Assembly (NCBI GenBank): GCA_903881535.1
Contig: CAIRTT010000152.1
Location: 1 to 12,711 of the forward strand
Source: an uncultured Armatimonadota bacterium
GTDB taxonomy: Bacteria > Armatimonadota > Armatimonadia > Armatimonadales > Armatimonadaceae
DNA: 12,711 bases
Direction of reading: 5' to 3'
Shown here: positions 1-7,144 of the stretch, piece after piece
Position numbering within the stretch: position 1 is the first letter of the stretch
How the letters are laid out: each line of letters begins with the position of its first letter
Translations under genes and position numbers: made by a program
The notes under the pieces: generated by a model
Told to the model about the DNA's origin: nothing
Seen by the model: only the letters and a program-made list of their open reading frames with translations
The model's database searches: none

Positions 1-632
1 GGGGCAATTCCAGCCACACGCTTATCTCCGGATGCGCCGACAAGCCAGGTTGTCCAGCCGCGCTTGGATGCACCCGTAACGACAAAGCGGTCCAGCGCTG
101 GCATCGATTCCTGCTTCGTTAATGCCTGGACTGTGTCCATAGCCTTGATCACAGCCTTCGCCATCGGGAAGTGGAGCGGCCACGATTCATCACCCGTCTC
201 AATAAACTTGACCCAGGTGTACGCAATCAACGCATCTTCGTTGAGACCATTGTAGAGAGGCTGGTTTGGAATATTGTGGATGATGGCAAACGGGGCACCG
301 GTGCTTGCAGCAACCGTCAGCGCGATCAGGTCGTTTTCCTTGCCGCCGCTTCCACCCGTATTCAGCATCGTGCAGTAGCCCGCACGCTTGACTTCCTTCG
401 GGACGAACAGCTGGACGCGGTGGTCCCACTTGATGTTCTGCCATACTTGGGATGTCATCTTCATGTCGTAGATGGTTCCCGCTGGCAAGTCGCGCTTTTC
501 GGTCAATGACCACTTGTACTCAGGCTCTGGTCGCGCCAGGTAGTCATAAAAGTCAGCGTTTGCAGGCGCTACCGCGAACGTGCCGGCAAGAGCAAGTCCG
601 GCAGCGGTCAACATGAAATTTCGTCGATTCAT
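1..632 (-). CDS. PhoPQ-activated pathogenicity-related (PqaA-type) secreted protein, partial (C-terminus off window)
   Basis: The minus-strand frame reads from ATG at 632 to the left edge without a stop, giving about 210 N-terminal residues. Residues 2-8 (NRRNFML) followed by an Ala/Leu-rich stretch and AxA at about 24-26 form a Tat-type signal peptide, so the product is probably exported folded. The mature part has hallmarks of the PhoPQ_related family (PF10142): MTSQVWQNIKWDH, a GGSGGKEND stretch, NIPNQPLYNGLNEDALIAY, WPLHFPMAKA, and VTGASKRGWTTWL near the edge, whose Ser is the presumed alpha/beta-hydrolase nucleophile. The family is named from Salmonella pqaA; its substrate is poorly known. 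ATG 632 is preferred over ATG 635 because GAGGAA lies directly against 635 but at a workable distance from 632. It is divergent from glpK across about 156 bp. Family is sure; function is not. Confidence 0.88.
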   Translation of the reverse strand, partial: MNRRNFMLTAAGLALAGTFAVAPANADFYDYLARPEPEYKWSLTEKRDLPAGTIYDMKMTSQVWQNIKWDHRVQLFVPKEVKRAGYCTMLNTGGSGGKENDLIALTVAASTGAPFAIIHNIPNQPLYNGLNEDALIAYTWVKFIETGDESWPLHFPMAKAVIKAMDTVQALTKQESMPALDRFVVTGASKRGWTTWLVGASGDKRVAGIA

Positions 633-635
633 CAT

Positions 636-788
636 TTCCTCGATTCGCGCCTGTTGCATCGGACATCGACGGCAGCATCGCCGAAAAGCACCAGACGGAA
701 GAACTGCTCCATTGTATGCCACCGCATTGTCTCAGTCACACCATCGCCCGCTAGAAACAAGGGAATCCTGAATTGGTACACTCGCAGC
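636..788. promoter_or_regulatory. Divergent intergenic region between pqaA-like gene and glpK
   Basis: These 153 bases separate two divergent genes and must carry both promoters. The leftward gene has GAGGAA just before its start. The rightward gene has no Shine-Dalgarno-like site; TACACT at 777-782 is the best -10 candidate. No convincing TTGACA-like -35, riboswitch or operator palindrome was seen. Confidence 0.5.
777..782 (+). promoter_or_regulatory. Candidate -10 hexamer TACACT for leaderless glpK mRNA
   Basis: TACACT ends six bases before the glpK ATG and fits the TAnnnT pattern of -10 boxes. With this spacing transcription would begin at or next to the A of the ATG, giving an mRNA with no 5' leader; no Shine-Dalgarno site competes. 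The same hexamer stands before the thiamine kinase gene. No clear -35 is visible, so this is inference from position. Confidence 0.4.
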
Positions 789-2294
789 ATGGACAACCAA
801 TCACCATCCATCCTTATCGCCGTGGATGCTGGGACAACGAGCTGCCGCGCCATCGCCTTCGACAAAACCCTCACACCCATCGCAACCCACCAAAAGTCCT
901 TTACGCAACACTTCCCGCAGAGCGGCTGGGTCGAACATGATGCTGATGAAATTCTAGATGTCCAGAAGGCGGTCCTGGATGCCGTTATCCGCGATGTCGG
1001 CGCCCACAATGTCGCAGCGATTGGCATCACAAATCAGCGCGAAACCGCCGTTGCCTGGAGCCGCTCCACCGGCAAACCCATCTGCAACGCAATTGTCTGG
1101 CAATGTCGCCGCACCACCACGCTCTGTGAGCAAATCCGCGCACGCGGTTTTTCAGATGAAATCCGGGACCGGACAGGCCTCCTCGTAGACCCATACTTCT
1201 CCGCAACAAAATGGTCATGGATGCTTAAAAACATCCCAAATGTTGCCGCCGCCGCTGCTGCGAATGACCTCGCCCTTGGCACCATCGACAGCTGGCTGAT
1301 CCACGGCCTGACAAATGGCACAAGCCACGTCACCGACACCAGCAATGCCAGCCGGACACTCCTCTTCAACATTAATACTTTGGCCTGGGACCCGGTTCTC
1401 TGCGACATTTTCGATGTTCCTGCCGCCACGCTCCCGACAGTCCTGCCATCGGATGCGAATTTTGGCCACTACACCGTTGATGACATCCAGATTCCCATTC
1501 GCGCCGTCCTCGGAGACCAGCAAGCCGCGCTCTTTGGGCAGGGCTGTTTTGCGCCCGGGATGCTCAAGTGCACCCTCGGAACCGGCTCTTTTCTCCTCGT
1601 CAATGCTGGGACAGCTCCACCCAAACCACCCGCTGGCATCCTTGGCACCATCGCGTGGACCATTGATGGCACGACAACCTACGCCCTTGAAGGCTCTGTT
1701 TTTATCGCCGGTGCCGCCGTTCAGTGGCTGCGGGATGGCCTTGGAATCATCGTCAACTCCTCCGATGTCCAGACGCTCGCGGCAACCGTCCCCGATGCTG
1801 GCGGCGTTGTCTTTGTCCCCGCACTGTCTGGGCTTGGCGCGCCTTATTGGAATCCAAATGTCCGTGGGACCATTTTCGGAATCACCCGCGGGACCACAAA
1901 AGCGCACATCGCCCGCGCAACCCTGGATGCCATCGCGCTGCAAAATGCAGATCTCGTGGATGCGATGCGTCCCGCATTAGCAGAAGAGATCACGGAGCTG
2001 CGCATGGATGGTGGAGCCGCTGCAAACGATGACCTTATCCAGCTTCACGCGGACTTTACGGAATGTATCGCCATCCGTCCGGCCTGCCTTGAAACCACCG
2101 CACTTGGCGCCGCAGCCCTCGCCGGGCTGGCATCCGGGATATACACATCGATCAGGGAAATCGCTGTCACCCTCCGCAAGGGCCAAAGTGTCTGCGTACC
2201 CTACACAAGCGATGAAACTCTCCATAAGCGGGAACAATGGAGCAAGTTGGTTGCTGCATTGGATAGCCTCGACAAGACTGGATACACATCGTGA
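789..2294 (+). CDS. glpK: Glycerol kinase
   Basis: FGGY-family kinase of 501 residues, the normal size for GlpK (about 500). It phosphorylates glycerol with ATP to sn-glycerol 3-phosphate in the cytoplasm. Visible motifs in order: phosphate-binding DAGTTS at 13-18; SGWVEHDADEI at 45-55; ITNQRET at 80-86, with the Arg-Glu pair that binds glycerol; IVWQCRRT at 102-109; VDPYFSATK at 133-141; catalytic Asp in GDQQAALFGQ (Asp243); the ATP-site turn TLGTGSF at 262-268; DGGAAANDDLIQ from 408; and ETTALGAAALAG from 435. These separate it from xylulokinase and gluconokinase. ATG 789 aligns with the family N-terminus; an in-frame ATG at 654 would add 45 residues with no family resemblance, overlapping the divergent promoter region. 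The last four bases overlap the next gene, so the two are probably co-translated. No glpF or glpD is seen. Confidence 0.95.
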   Translation: MDNQSPSILIAVDAGTTSCRAIAFDKTLTPIATHQKSFTQHFPQSGWVEHDADEILDVQKAVLDAVIRDVGAHNVAAIGITNQRETAVAWSRSTGKPICNAIVWQCRRTTTLCEQIRARGFSDEIRDRTGLLVDPYFSATKWSWMLKNIPNVAAAAAANDLALGTIDSWLIHGLTNGTSHVTDTSNASRTLLFNINTLAWDPVLCDIFDVPAATLPTVLPSDANFGHYTVDDIQIPIRAVLGDQQAALFGQGCFAPGMLKCTLGTGSFLLVNAGTAPPKPPAGILGTIAWTIDGTTTYALEGSVFIAGAAVQWLRDGLGIIVNSSDVQTLAATVPDAGGVVFVPALSGLGAPYWNPNVRGTIFGITRGTTKAHIARATLDAIALQNADLVDAMRPALAEEITELRMDGGAAANDDLIQLHADFTECIAIRPACLETTALGAAALAGLASGIYTSIREIAVTLRKGQSVCVPYTSDETLHKREQWSKLVAALDSLDKTGYTS

Positions 2295-3853
2295 CCACGC
2301 AATTCCCCGATCCGGAAGTTCACCCAAATCTTTACTATTACCGCATGCCTGAACCATTCCCAAGCCGCCCCGTCATCACCGCCGATGTCTGCGTCTACGG
2401 AGCAACCGCCGCGGGTGTCGTCGCTGCGATCGCCCTCCGCAAGCGCGGACGTAGCGTTGTCATTCTCAACCCAAGCCGCTTCGTCGGCGGGATGACATCT
2501 GGCGGACTCTCCTTCACCGACACTGGTGTTCAGACCGTTATCGGAGGACTCAGCCGTGACTTCTACCGTGAATGCGGGGCCCATTACGGTAAATCAGAAG
2601 AATTCAAATTCGAGCCACATGTTGCTGAACGCGTTCTCCTCGAGTGGCTTGTTGAGCACCAAGTCACCGTCTATCACGCACAGTTTGTCGACAAGGTCGA
2701 GATGAAAGGCCAAGTGATAAAACGCGTCATTTGCACCAGCGGGATGACCGTGGATGCCAGAGCGTTTATCGACTGCTCCTACGAAGGCGACCTGATGGCG
2801 CGTGCGGGTGTCAAGTACACCGTTGGACGCGAAGCCAACAGCGTCTATAACGAGACGCTCAATGGCGTTCAGGTCCGTAATCTGCACCAGTTCAAAAACG
2901 ATATCAAAATCGACCCGTACATCGTGGAAGGCAATCCGGCATCCGGGCTGCTCCCGGGCATCGACCCCGCGCCCCTTGGTGCCACCGGTTCTGGAGATCG
3001 CCGTGTCCAGGCGTATAACTTCCGAATGTGTCTAACGCAGTTTGCCCCAAACCGCCGGCCAATCAAAAAGCCTGTCAGCTACAACATGGCTGATTATGCG
3101 CTTGTAACCCGCCTTCTGAGGACCAAATACAACGAATGGTTTGGCAAATTCGACCCCATTGTGATGAACAAAGTCGATAACAACAACCACGGTGCGGTTT
3201 CGACGGACTTTATTGGAGGAAGCGACCGCTGGCCGGATGCATCCTACTTAGAACGAGAGGTTATCTTCCAGCGTCATATCGCCTGGCAAGCAGGGTGGTA
3301 TTGGTATCTGGCAACCGAAGGGGATGTTCCAGACCATATCAGTCTCCGGATGTCTGGCTACGGGATGTGCCTTGATGAGTTTCCACGCACCGGTGGATGG
3401 TCACATCAGCTGTACATCCGGGAAGCGCGTCGGATGATCTCGGATGCCGTTCTCACCGAGCGGGAATGCCGGGGGACGCGGGTCTTCCGTGACAGTGTCG
3501 GGATGGGCTCCTACAACATGGACTCGCACAACTGCCGCCGGTTTGTAGATGCTGCTGGCTTTGTTCGCAACGAAGGGGATGTCCAAGTCGGCGTCAAGCC
3601 CTACCCTGTTTCGTATCGCTGCATCGTCCCCCGAACGGGATACTGCACCAATATCTGGGTTCCCATTGCGTTGTCGGCATCCCATATTGCCTTCGGAAGT
3701 GTCCGGATGGAACCTGTGTTCATGGTTCTCGCCGAGAGCGCCGCGATCGCGGTAGATTTCGCACTTGATAAGGGAACGCCTGCACAAGCTGTCCCATATT
3801 CGGCGCTTCGTCCACGCCTCGCCGCCGCTGGGCAGGTCCTGCAAGCGCCCTAA
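2291..3853 (+). CDS. FAD-dependent oxidoreductase (PF12831 type)
   Basis: Protein of 520 residues with a Rossmann FAD-binding N-terminus: ADVCVYGATAAGVVAA at 31-46 is the dinucleotide-binding loop in the variant form usual for this family (GxTxAG), and VGGMTSGGLSFTDTG at 65-79 is typical too. Further family blocks are FIDCSYEGDLMARAGV, TVGREANS, YNFRMCLT, REARRMISDAV, DSVGMGSYNMDSHNCRR and, near the C-terminus, PYPVSYRCIVP followed by SASHIAFGSVRMEPVFM. Such proteins are common in carbohydrate-degrading bacteria, and relatives are sometimes labelled xanthan lyase-like; the substrate is generally unknown. No signal peptide is seen, so it is probably cytoplasmic. The GTG start overlaps the glpK stop (GTGA), giving translational coupling; ATG 2347 is a less likely start. 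It is not a GlpD-type glycerol-3-phosphate dehydrogenase by motif, though its pairing with glpK invites the idea of an alternative polyol oxidase. Confidence 0.85.
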   Translation: MTTQFPDPEVHPNLYYYRMPEPFPSRPVITADVCVYGATAAGVVAAIALRKRGRSVVILNPSRFVGGMTSGGLSFTDTGVQTVIGGLSRDFYRECGAHYGKSEEFKFEPHVAERVLLEWLVEHQVTVYHAQFVDKVEMKGQVIKRVICTSGMTVDARAFIDCSYEGDLMARAGVKYTVGREANSVYNETLNGVQVRNLHQFKNDIKIDPYIVEGNPASGLLPGIDPAPLGATGSGDRRVQAYNFRMCLTQFAPNRRPIKKPVSYNMADYALVTRLLRTKYNEWFGKFDPIVMNKVDNNNHGAVSTDFIGGSDRWPDASYLEREVIFQRHIAWQAGWYWYLATEGDVPDHISLRMSGYGMCLDEFPRTGGWSHQLYIREARRMISDAVLTERECRGTRVFRDSVGMGSYNMDSHNCRRFVDAAGFVRNEGDVQVGVKPYPVSYRCIVPRTGYCTNIWVPIALSASHIAFGSVRMEPVFMVLAESAAIAVDFALDKGTPAQAVPYSALRPRLAAAGQVLQAP

Positions 3854-4423
3854 TTAGTCATCATCGGTAGCCGGGTGAGCTGTTGCCTGCTCGGCGAGAG
3901 GCTCTGTAATTCTGGCAACCGGGAGCAGACAGCGGCGCGCGGCCTCGAGGCGGAGGACATCTGCGTGCGCAATGCCATTTGGTGCGATGAGCTGTTTCAA
4001 AAAACTAGTCATTCGCTTAGCAACGTACTGCTCCGCCCACTTTTCTTTGGTATCCGTGACACCCGCACGCCCCTTGGATGGCGCCATTCGCTTGTTAATC
4101 GTCAGCGTCACATGGTGCCCCACTTCATGGAACAGGGTATGTGCGATGTGCAGCAGGAAGACCCAGCGCTGAATCTCGGGATGCGTGAGCTGACTGTCGC
4201 GTAAATGTGACATCAGATACAGCTCAACCCGATTCCCGGTGTGGTCGCGCTGGTAGACACCGAGGTTTCGGCCCCGCGGGTCATAGTCGAGCAACACGAT
4301 GCGGGAGAGGCCCCTCTGGTGATCGAGAGGGATGTGCGCGACAGCGGTCTTCACCATTTGGTCAAGGGTTTCCTGACCGCCAAGCGCTTCGTATCGTTCA
4401 TCTAACAGCCACTCGATGTGCAT
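3854..4423 (-). CDS. Putative HExxH zinc metallopeptidase-like protein
   Basis: Small protein of 189 residues with one clear motif, HTLFHEVGHH, giving a HExxH zinc site at H99-E100-H103. A possible third ligand is Glu127 or Glu131 in TKEKWAEQYVAKRM, which would make it gluzincin-like. No signal peptide or membrane segment is visible; the C-terminus is acidic (TDDD). It does not resemble a peptidase family I can name, and the length leaves room for little beyond the catalytic core. The stop codon abuts the stop of the convergent FAD oxidoreductase with no spacer. The ATG has no Shine-Dalgarno site; it lies inside a 14-bp palindrome, with a -10-like TATCAT eight bases further upstream. Proteolytic activity is inferred from the motif only; an inactive or anti-toxin-like role cannot be excluded. 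Confidence 0.65.
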   Translation of the reverse strand: MHIEWLLDERYEALGGQETLDQMVKTAVAHIPLDHQRGLSRIVLLDYDPRGRNLGVYQRDHTGNRVELYLMSHLRDSQLTHPEIQRWVFLLHIAHTLFHEVGHHVTLTINKRMAPSKGRAGVTDTKEKWAEQYVAKRMTSFLKQLIAPNGIAHADVLRLEAARRCLLPVARITEPLAEQATAHPATDDD

Positions 4424-4434
4424 TCACGTGAATG
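4421..4434. repeat. 14-bp perfect palindrome over the metallopeptidase start codon
   Basis: CATTCACGTGAATG reads the same on both strands and contains the minus-strand ATG (4421-4423). It touches the -10-like TATCAT (minus strand, 4432-4437). A repressor dimer here would block both transcription and the start site, so an operator is possible. About one perfect 14-bp palindrome is expected by chance in a window of this size, so only the position is suggestive. Confidence 0.35.
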
Positions 4435-4437
4435 ATA
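4432..4437 (-). promoter_or_regulatory. Candidate -10 hexamer TATCAT for the metallopeptidase gene
   Basis: On the minus strand TATCAT ends eight bases before the ATG at 4423, with no Shine-Dalgarno site between. The arrangement matches that seen before glpK and the thiamine kinase gene, and suggests a leaderless or nearly leaderless transcript. No -35 was recognised. Confidence 0.35.
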
Positions 4438-4505
4438 CCGGACACACATGACTGCGGATTGATGTCTGAGCGTGGTTGGACACTTCACAAACGCGTCCAC
4501 ATCCC

Positions 4506-4579
4506 GTACATTAATCCCTGTCCCCCCGCCCTCTGGTGCGATTATTGCGTCCTGTACATTGGATTCCACTCCGTACATT
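4506..4579 (+). repeat. Three copies of GTACATT upstream of the pullulanase gene
   Basis: GTACATT occurs at 4506-4512, 4554-4560 and 4573-4579, each preceded by C or T and a C/T-rich stretch. All three lie in the 192-bp spacer between the divergent metallopeptidase and pullulanase genes. They could be binding sites of a sugar-responsive regulator, or alternative -10 boxes (TACATT fits TAnnnT). A seven-base word three times in 75 bases on one strand is well above chance, but the role is inferred. Confidence 0.4.
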
Positions 4580-4615
4580 CGCCGTACCAGCATCCGGGAA
4601 ACCAGGAAATAAACC

Positions 4616-7144
4616 GTGCCAGACCAACCAGAACAACCTCACTCAATCACCGGCTGGCGTAGCGCCGAACTCCGTGGGTATCGGGCTTTTCTCGATGGTC
4701 GGACACAGATCACGCTGGTCGTCGATTTGCCCGTTCAGCTGCGGGATGCGGCGAAGCGGTTTACATTTTCCATCGATGGCAAAACGCAGATCCCGGTACG
4801 CTCCGTTTCCGAGCTGGATGGCGCAGCCGATGCAGACATGGTCACTCTCCCGGGGACGCTTCAGCGCGCGCTTGGCGAGGCTGAATGGCAACCTGGTGGG
4901 CGTACGACACGGATGAAGCTCGAGGCCCCAGGCGTTTACACACTCGCCGTTCGCCTCCCAGCGGGCACCTATTCCTACAAAGTCGCACGCGGCGGGACCT
5001 GGTCTGACAATATTGGCAAGGACTTCAAACAGGGCGGCGACAACATCGAGCTCACCGTAAAGCAAGCTGGCATCGTTCGCTTTGTCGTTGATTACAACCA
5101 GAAGACTATCCGCAACTCTGTTACCGACCCGGATTCTGTACCAACGCCAACCAAAGAGGAACGCTGGCTTCCATCCACCGTCGCCGAGACCCGCTACCTT
5201 TCGATTGTCCTCGCAGCTCCCGTACCAAAAGGCATCGCGCACAAAGCCCTCTCGCTGACGGACTCTGGAACCAAGCGCATTTATCCCGTTCATCCACGCG
5301 GAATTCTGGATCAGCCGGAATACTGCCCAGCGATGATGGACATGACCCCCAAGTGCACCCGTACAGGAATTGTGATTCGGACGTGGAGCCCGGTGGTGCA
5401 TGCCGTTGAAATCGAGCTCCGCAGCGGGATGGGTTTTGCACAGCGGGCGATGCGAAACATTGGCTATGGCGTGTGGGAATACCGCGCCAATGGCGACTTC
5501 CATCTACGGCCGTACCGCTTTGTGTATCACCACATCGACCGTATTGTGCACGCGGTTGATATCCACAGCCGCGCTGCGACACCGGATGCCCAGTGGTCTA
5601 TTTCCATCGATATGTCGCGGACAAATCCCGCGGGCTGGGAAAACGACCGGCCTGTTCGTGTTGCGCAGCAAACGGATGCCATCCTCTATGAGGCGCATAT
5701 CCGCGATCTGACCACCCACCCGGGCAGCGGCGTCCCCGAGGCCCTCCGCGGAACGTACGCCGGCCTCGCGATGCAGACATCCTACCCGGTGACCGGCGAG
5801 CCTACGGGCATCAACCACCTCGTGCGACTTGGCATCACCCACCTCCACCTCCTGCCGTTTCAGAATTTCAATCCGGAGCACTCACGGGACTACAACTGGG
5901 GCTATGAGACCACGCTCTTCGATGTCCCTGAAGAGCAATACGCAACGCGGCCTGGGGATTCTGAGCGAACCATCCGGGAAGTCAAGCAGCTTGTGCAAGC
6001 CCTCCACCGCTCACGGATTGGGTTGGTGATGGATGTTGTCTACAACCACTCCGTCCCGGCAAGCGGGGACTCCAGTGCGTTCTGGGCAGCGGTCCCGTAC
6101 TACTGGTTCCGGACAGACCACGAAGGCAATGTCATTAATGAGAGTGGCGTTGGAAATGCACTGAACGATGAACGGACGATGGTTCGAAAGTTCATTTGTG
6201 ACAGCATCGCATTCTGGGCACGGGAATACCATGTCGATGGCTTCCGCTTTGACCTCTTGGGCATCTTCACACCTGCAACCGCGAAGGCAGTCCGGAGGCT
6301 CCTCGATGTGATCCGGCCGGGAATCATTCTTTATGGTGAGCCTTGGAGTGGCGGGGGACCGGTGCGCCTCGGTAAAGGCGATCAGCGCGGAACCGGCATC
6401 GCGGTGTTTAATGACACCTTCCGTGGGCTGTTCCGGGGCGACCTGGATGGCGATGGCAAAGGCGTTCTCACCGGTGCTGGCTGGGATCCGGCGGCGATGC
6501 TGCGTGTGCTGAGAGGCTCGCCTGATTTCGCAGCGATGCCGTCCGAAAGCGTCAATTACATCAGCGCCCATGACAATATGACCCTCCGCGATAAGCTGGC
6601 CCGCGTTCTCGGAGCTGGTCCAGATTCCGACCGTGTGAATGCTGCAGTGCGCGCTGGTATCACGGTCACGATGCTGTCTCATGGCATCCCTTTCATCGAA
6701 GGTGGCATTGAAATCGGCCGCACGAAGGGCGGCAACCACAATTCCTACAACGCGGGCGACAAGGTCAATCAGTATGTCTGGCGCTCGCTAACACCTGCGG
6801 ATGCCCAGTGCATCAGCCACATCAGTGGCCTTGCTGCCCTTCGCAAAGCGCATCCAGCCTTTCGCAGCAATACAAGGCTAAGCGGGCCATCCGTGATCAA
6901 ACTGGTTCGAACGGGTCTGCCCGAACAGGTCCTCGCATGGGAACTGGATGGCATTGATTCCAGCGACCCGTGGAAAACTATCCGGGTCATCGTCAACCTC
7001 TCACAGAAGCGGGTTGATATTACTGGGATGGAGCGCTGGCAGCTTGGCTACTCGGATGATGCATTGGGGATTCGGGCATCCGCCGGGGCTGGGATGGTCT
7101 GGCAGCTCGAGCCAGGCGGCACCGTCGTCCTCCACAACAGCTAA
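4616..7144 (+). CDS. pulA: Type I pullulanase (GH13 alpha-glucan debranching enzyme)
   Basis: Protein of 842 residues that should hydrolyse alpha-1,6 links in pullulan, glycogen or starch-derived dextrins. There is no signal peptide, so it is probably cytoplasmic. An N-terminal region to about 95 is unassigned; about 105-170 resembles the X25 beta-sandwich of amylopullulanases (LPAGTYSYKV, then GTWSDNIGKD and GGDNIEL). A CBM48-like region follows, then the GH13 barrel from about 370. The YNWGY signature of pullulanases is at 426-430. Region I is DVVYNH at 473-478; region II GFRFDL holds the nucleophile Asp546; region III YGEPW holds acid/base Glu575; region IV SAHDN has His652 and Asp653. All catalytic residues are intact. 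The GTG start at 4616 has AGGAAA eight bases upstream. The stop abuts that of the convergent symporter gene. Confidence 0.93.
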   Translation: MPDQPEQPHSITGWRSAELRGYRAFLDGRTQITLVVDLPVQLRDAAKRFTFSIDGKTQIPVRSVSELDGAADADMVTLPGTLQRALGEAEWQPGGRTTRMKLEAPGVYTLAVRLPAGTYSYKVARGGTWSDNIGKDFKQGGDNIELTVKQAGIVRFVVDYNQKTIRNSVTDPDSVPTPTKEERWLPSTVAETRYLSIVLAAPVPKGIAHKALSLTDSGTKRIYPVHPRGILDQPEYCPAMMDMTPKCTRTGIVIRTWSPVVHAVEIELRSGMGFAQRAMRNIGYGVWEYRANGDFHLRPYRFVYHHIDRIVHAVDIHSRAATPDAQWSISIDMSRTNPAGWENDRPVRVAQQTDAILYEAHIRDLTTHPGSGVPEALRGTYAGLAMQTSYPVTGEPTGINHLVRLGITHLHLLPFQNFNPEHSRDYNWGYETTLFDVPEEQYATRPGDSERTIREVKQLVQALHRSRIGLVMDVVYNHSVPASGDSSAFWAAVPYYWFRTDHEGNVINESGVGNALNDERTMVRKFICDSIAFWAREYHVDGFRFDLLGIFTPATAKAVRRLLDVIRPGIILYGEPWSGGGPVRLGKGDQRGTGIAVFNDTFRGLFRGDLDGDGKGVLTGAGWDPAAMLRVLRGSPDFAAMPSESVNYISAHDNMTLRDKLARVLGAGPDSDRVNAAVRAGITVTMLSHGIPFIEGGIEIGRTKGGNHNSYNAGDKVNQYVWRSLTPADAQCISHISGLAALRKAHPAFRSNTRLSGPSVIKLVRTGLPEQVLAWELDGIDSSDPWKTIRVIVNLSQKRVDITGMERWQLGYSDDALGIRASAGAGMVWQLEPGGTVVLHNS

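Noticed and set aside
654..788. A 45-residue N-terminal extension of glycerol kinase
   Set aside because: Glycerol kinase homology begins at MDNQSPS (789); the extension crosses the divergent promoter region and is not protein-like.
1215..1943. A 242-residue minus-strand open frame inside glpK
   Set aside because: Antisense shadow of the glycerol kinase frame with no recognisable domain.
4643..5503. A 286-residue minus-strand open frame inside the pullulanase gene
   Set aside because: Antisense shadow; the sense frame carries all GH13 motifs.
6011..6739. A 242-residue minus-strand open frame over the GH13 catalytic region
   Set aside because: Antisense to the catalytic core of the pullulanase; no family resemblance.
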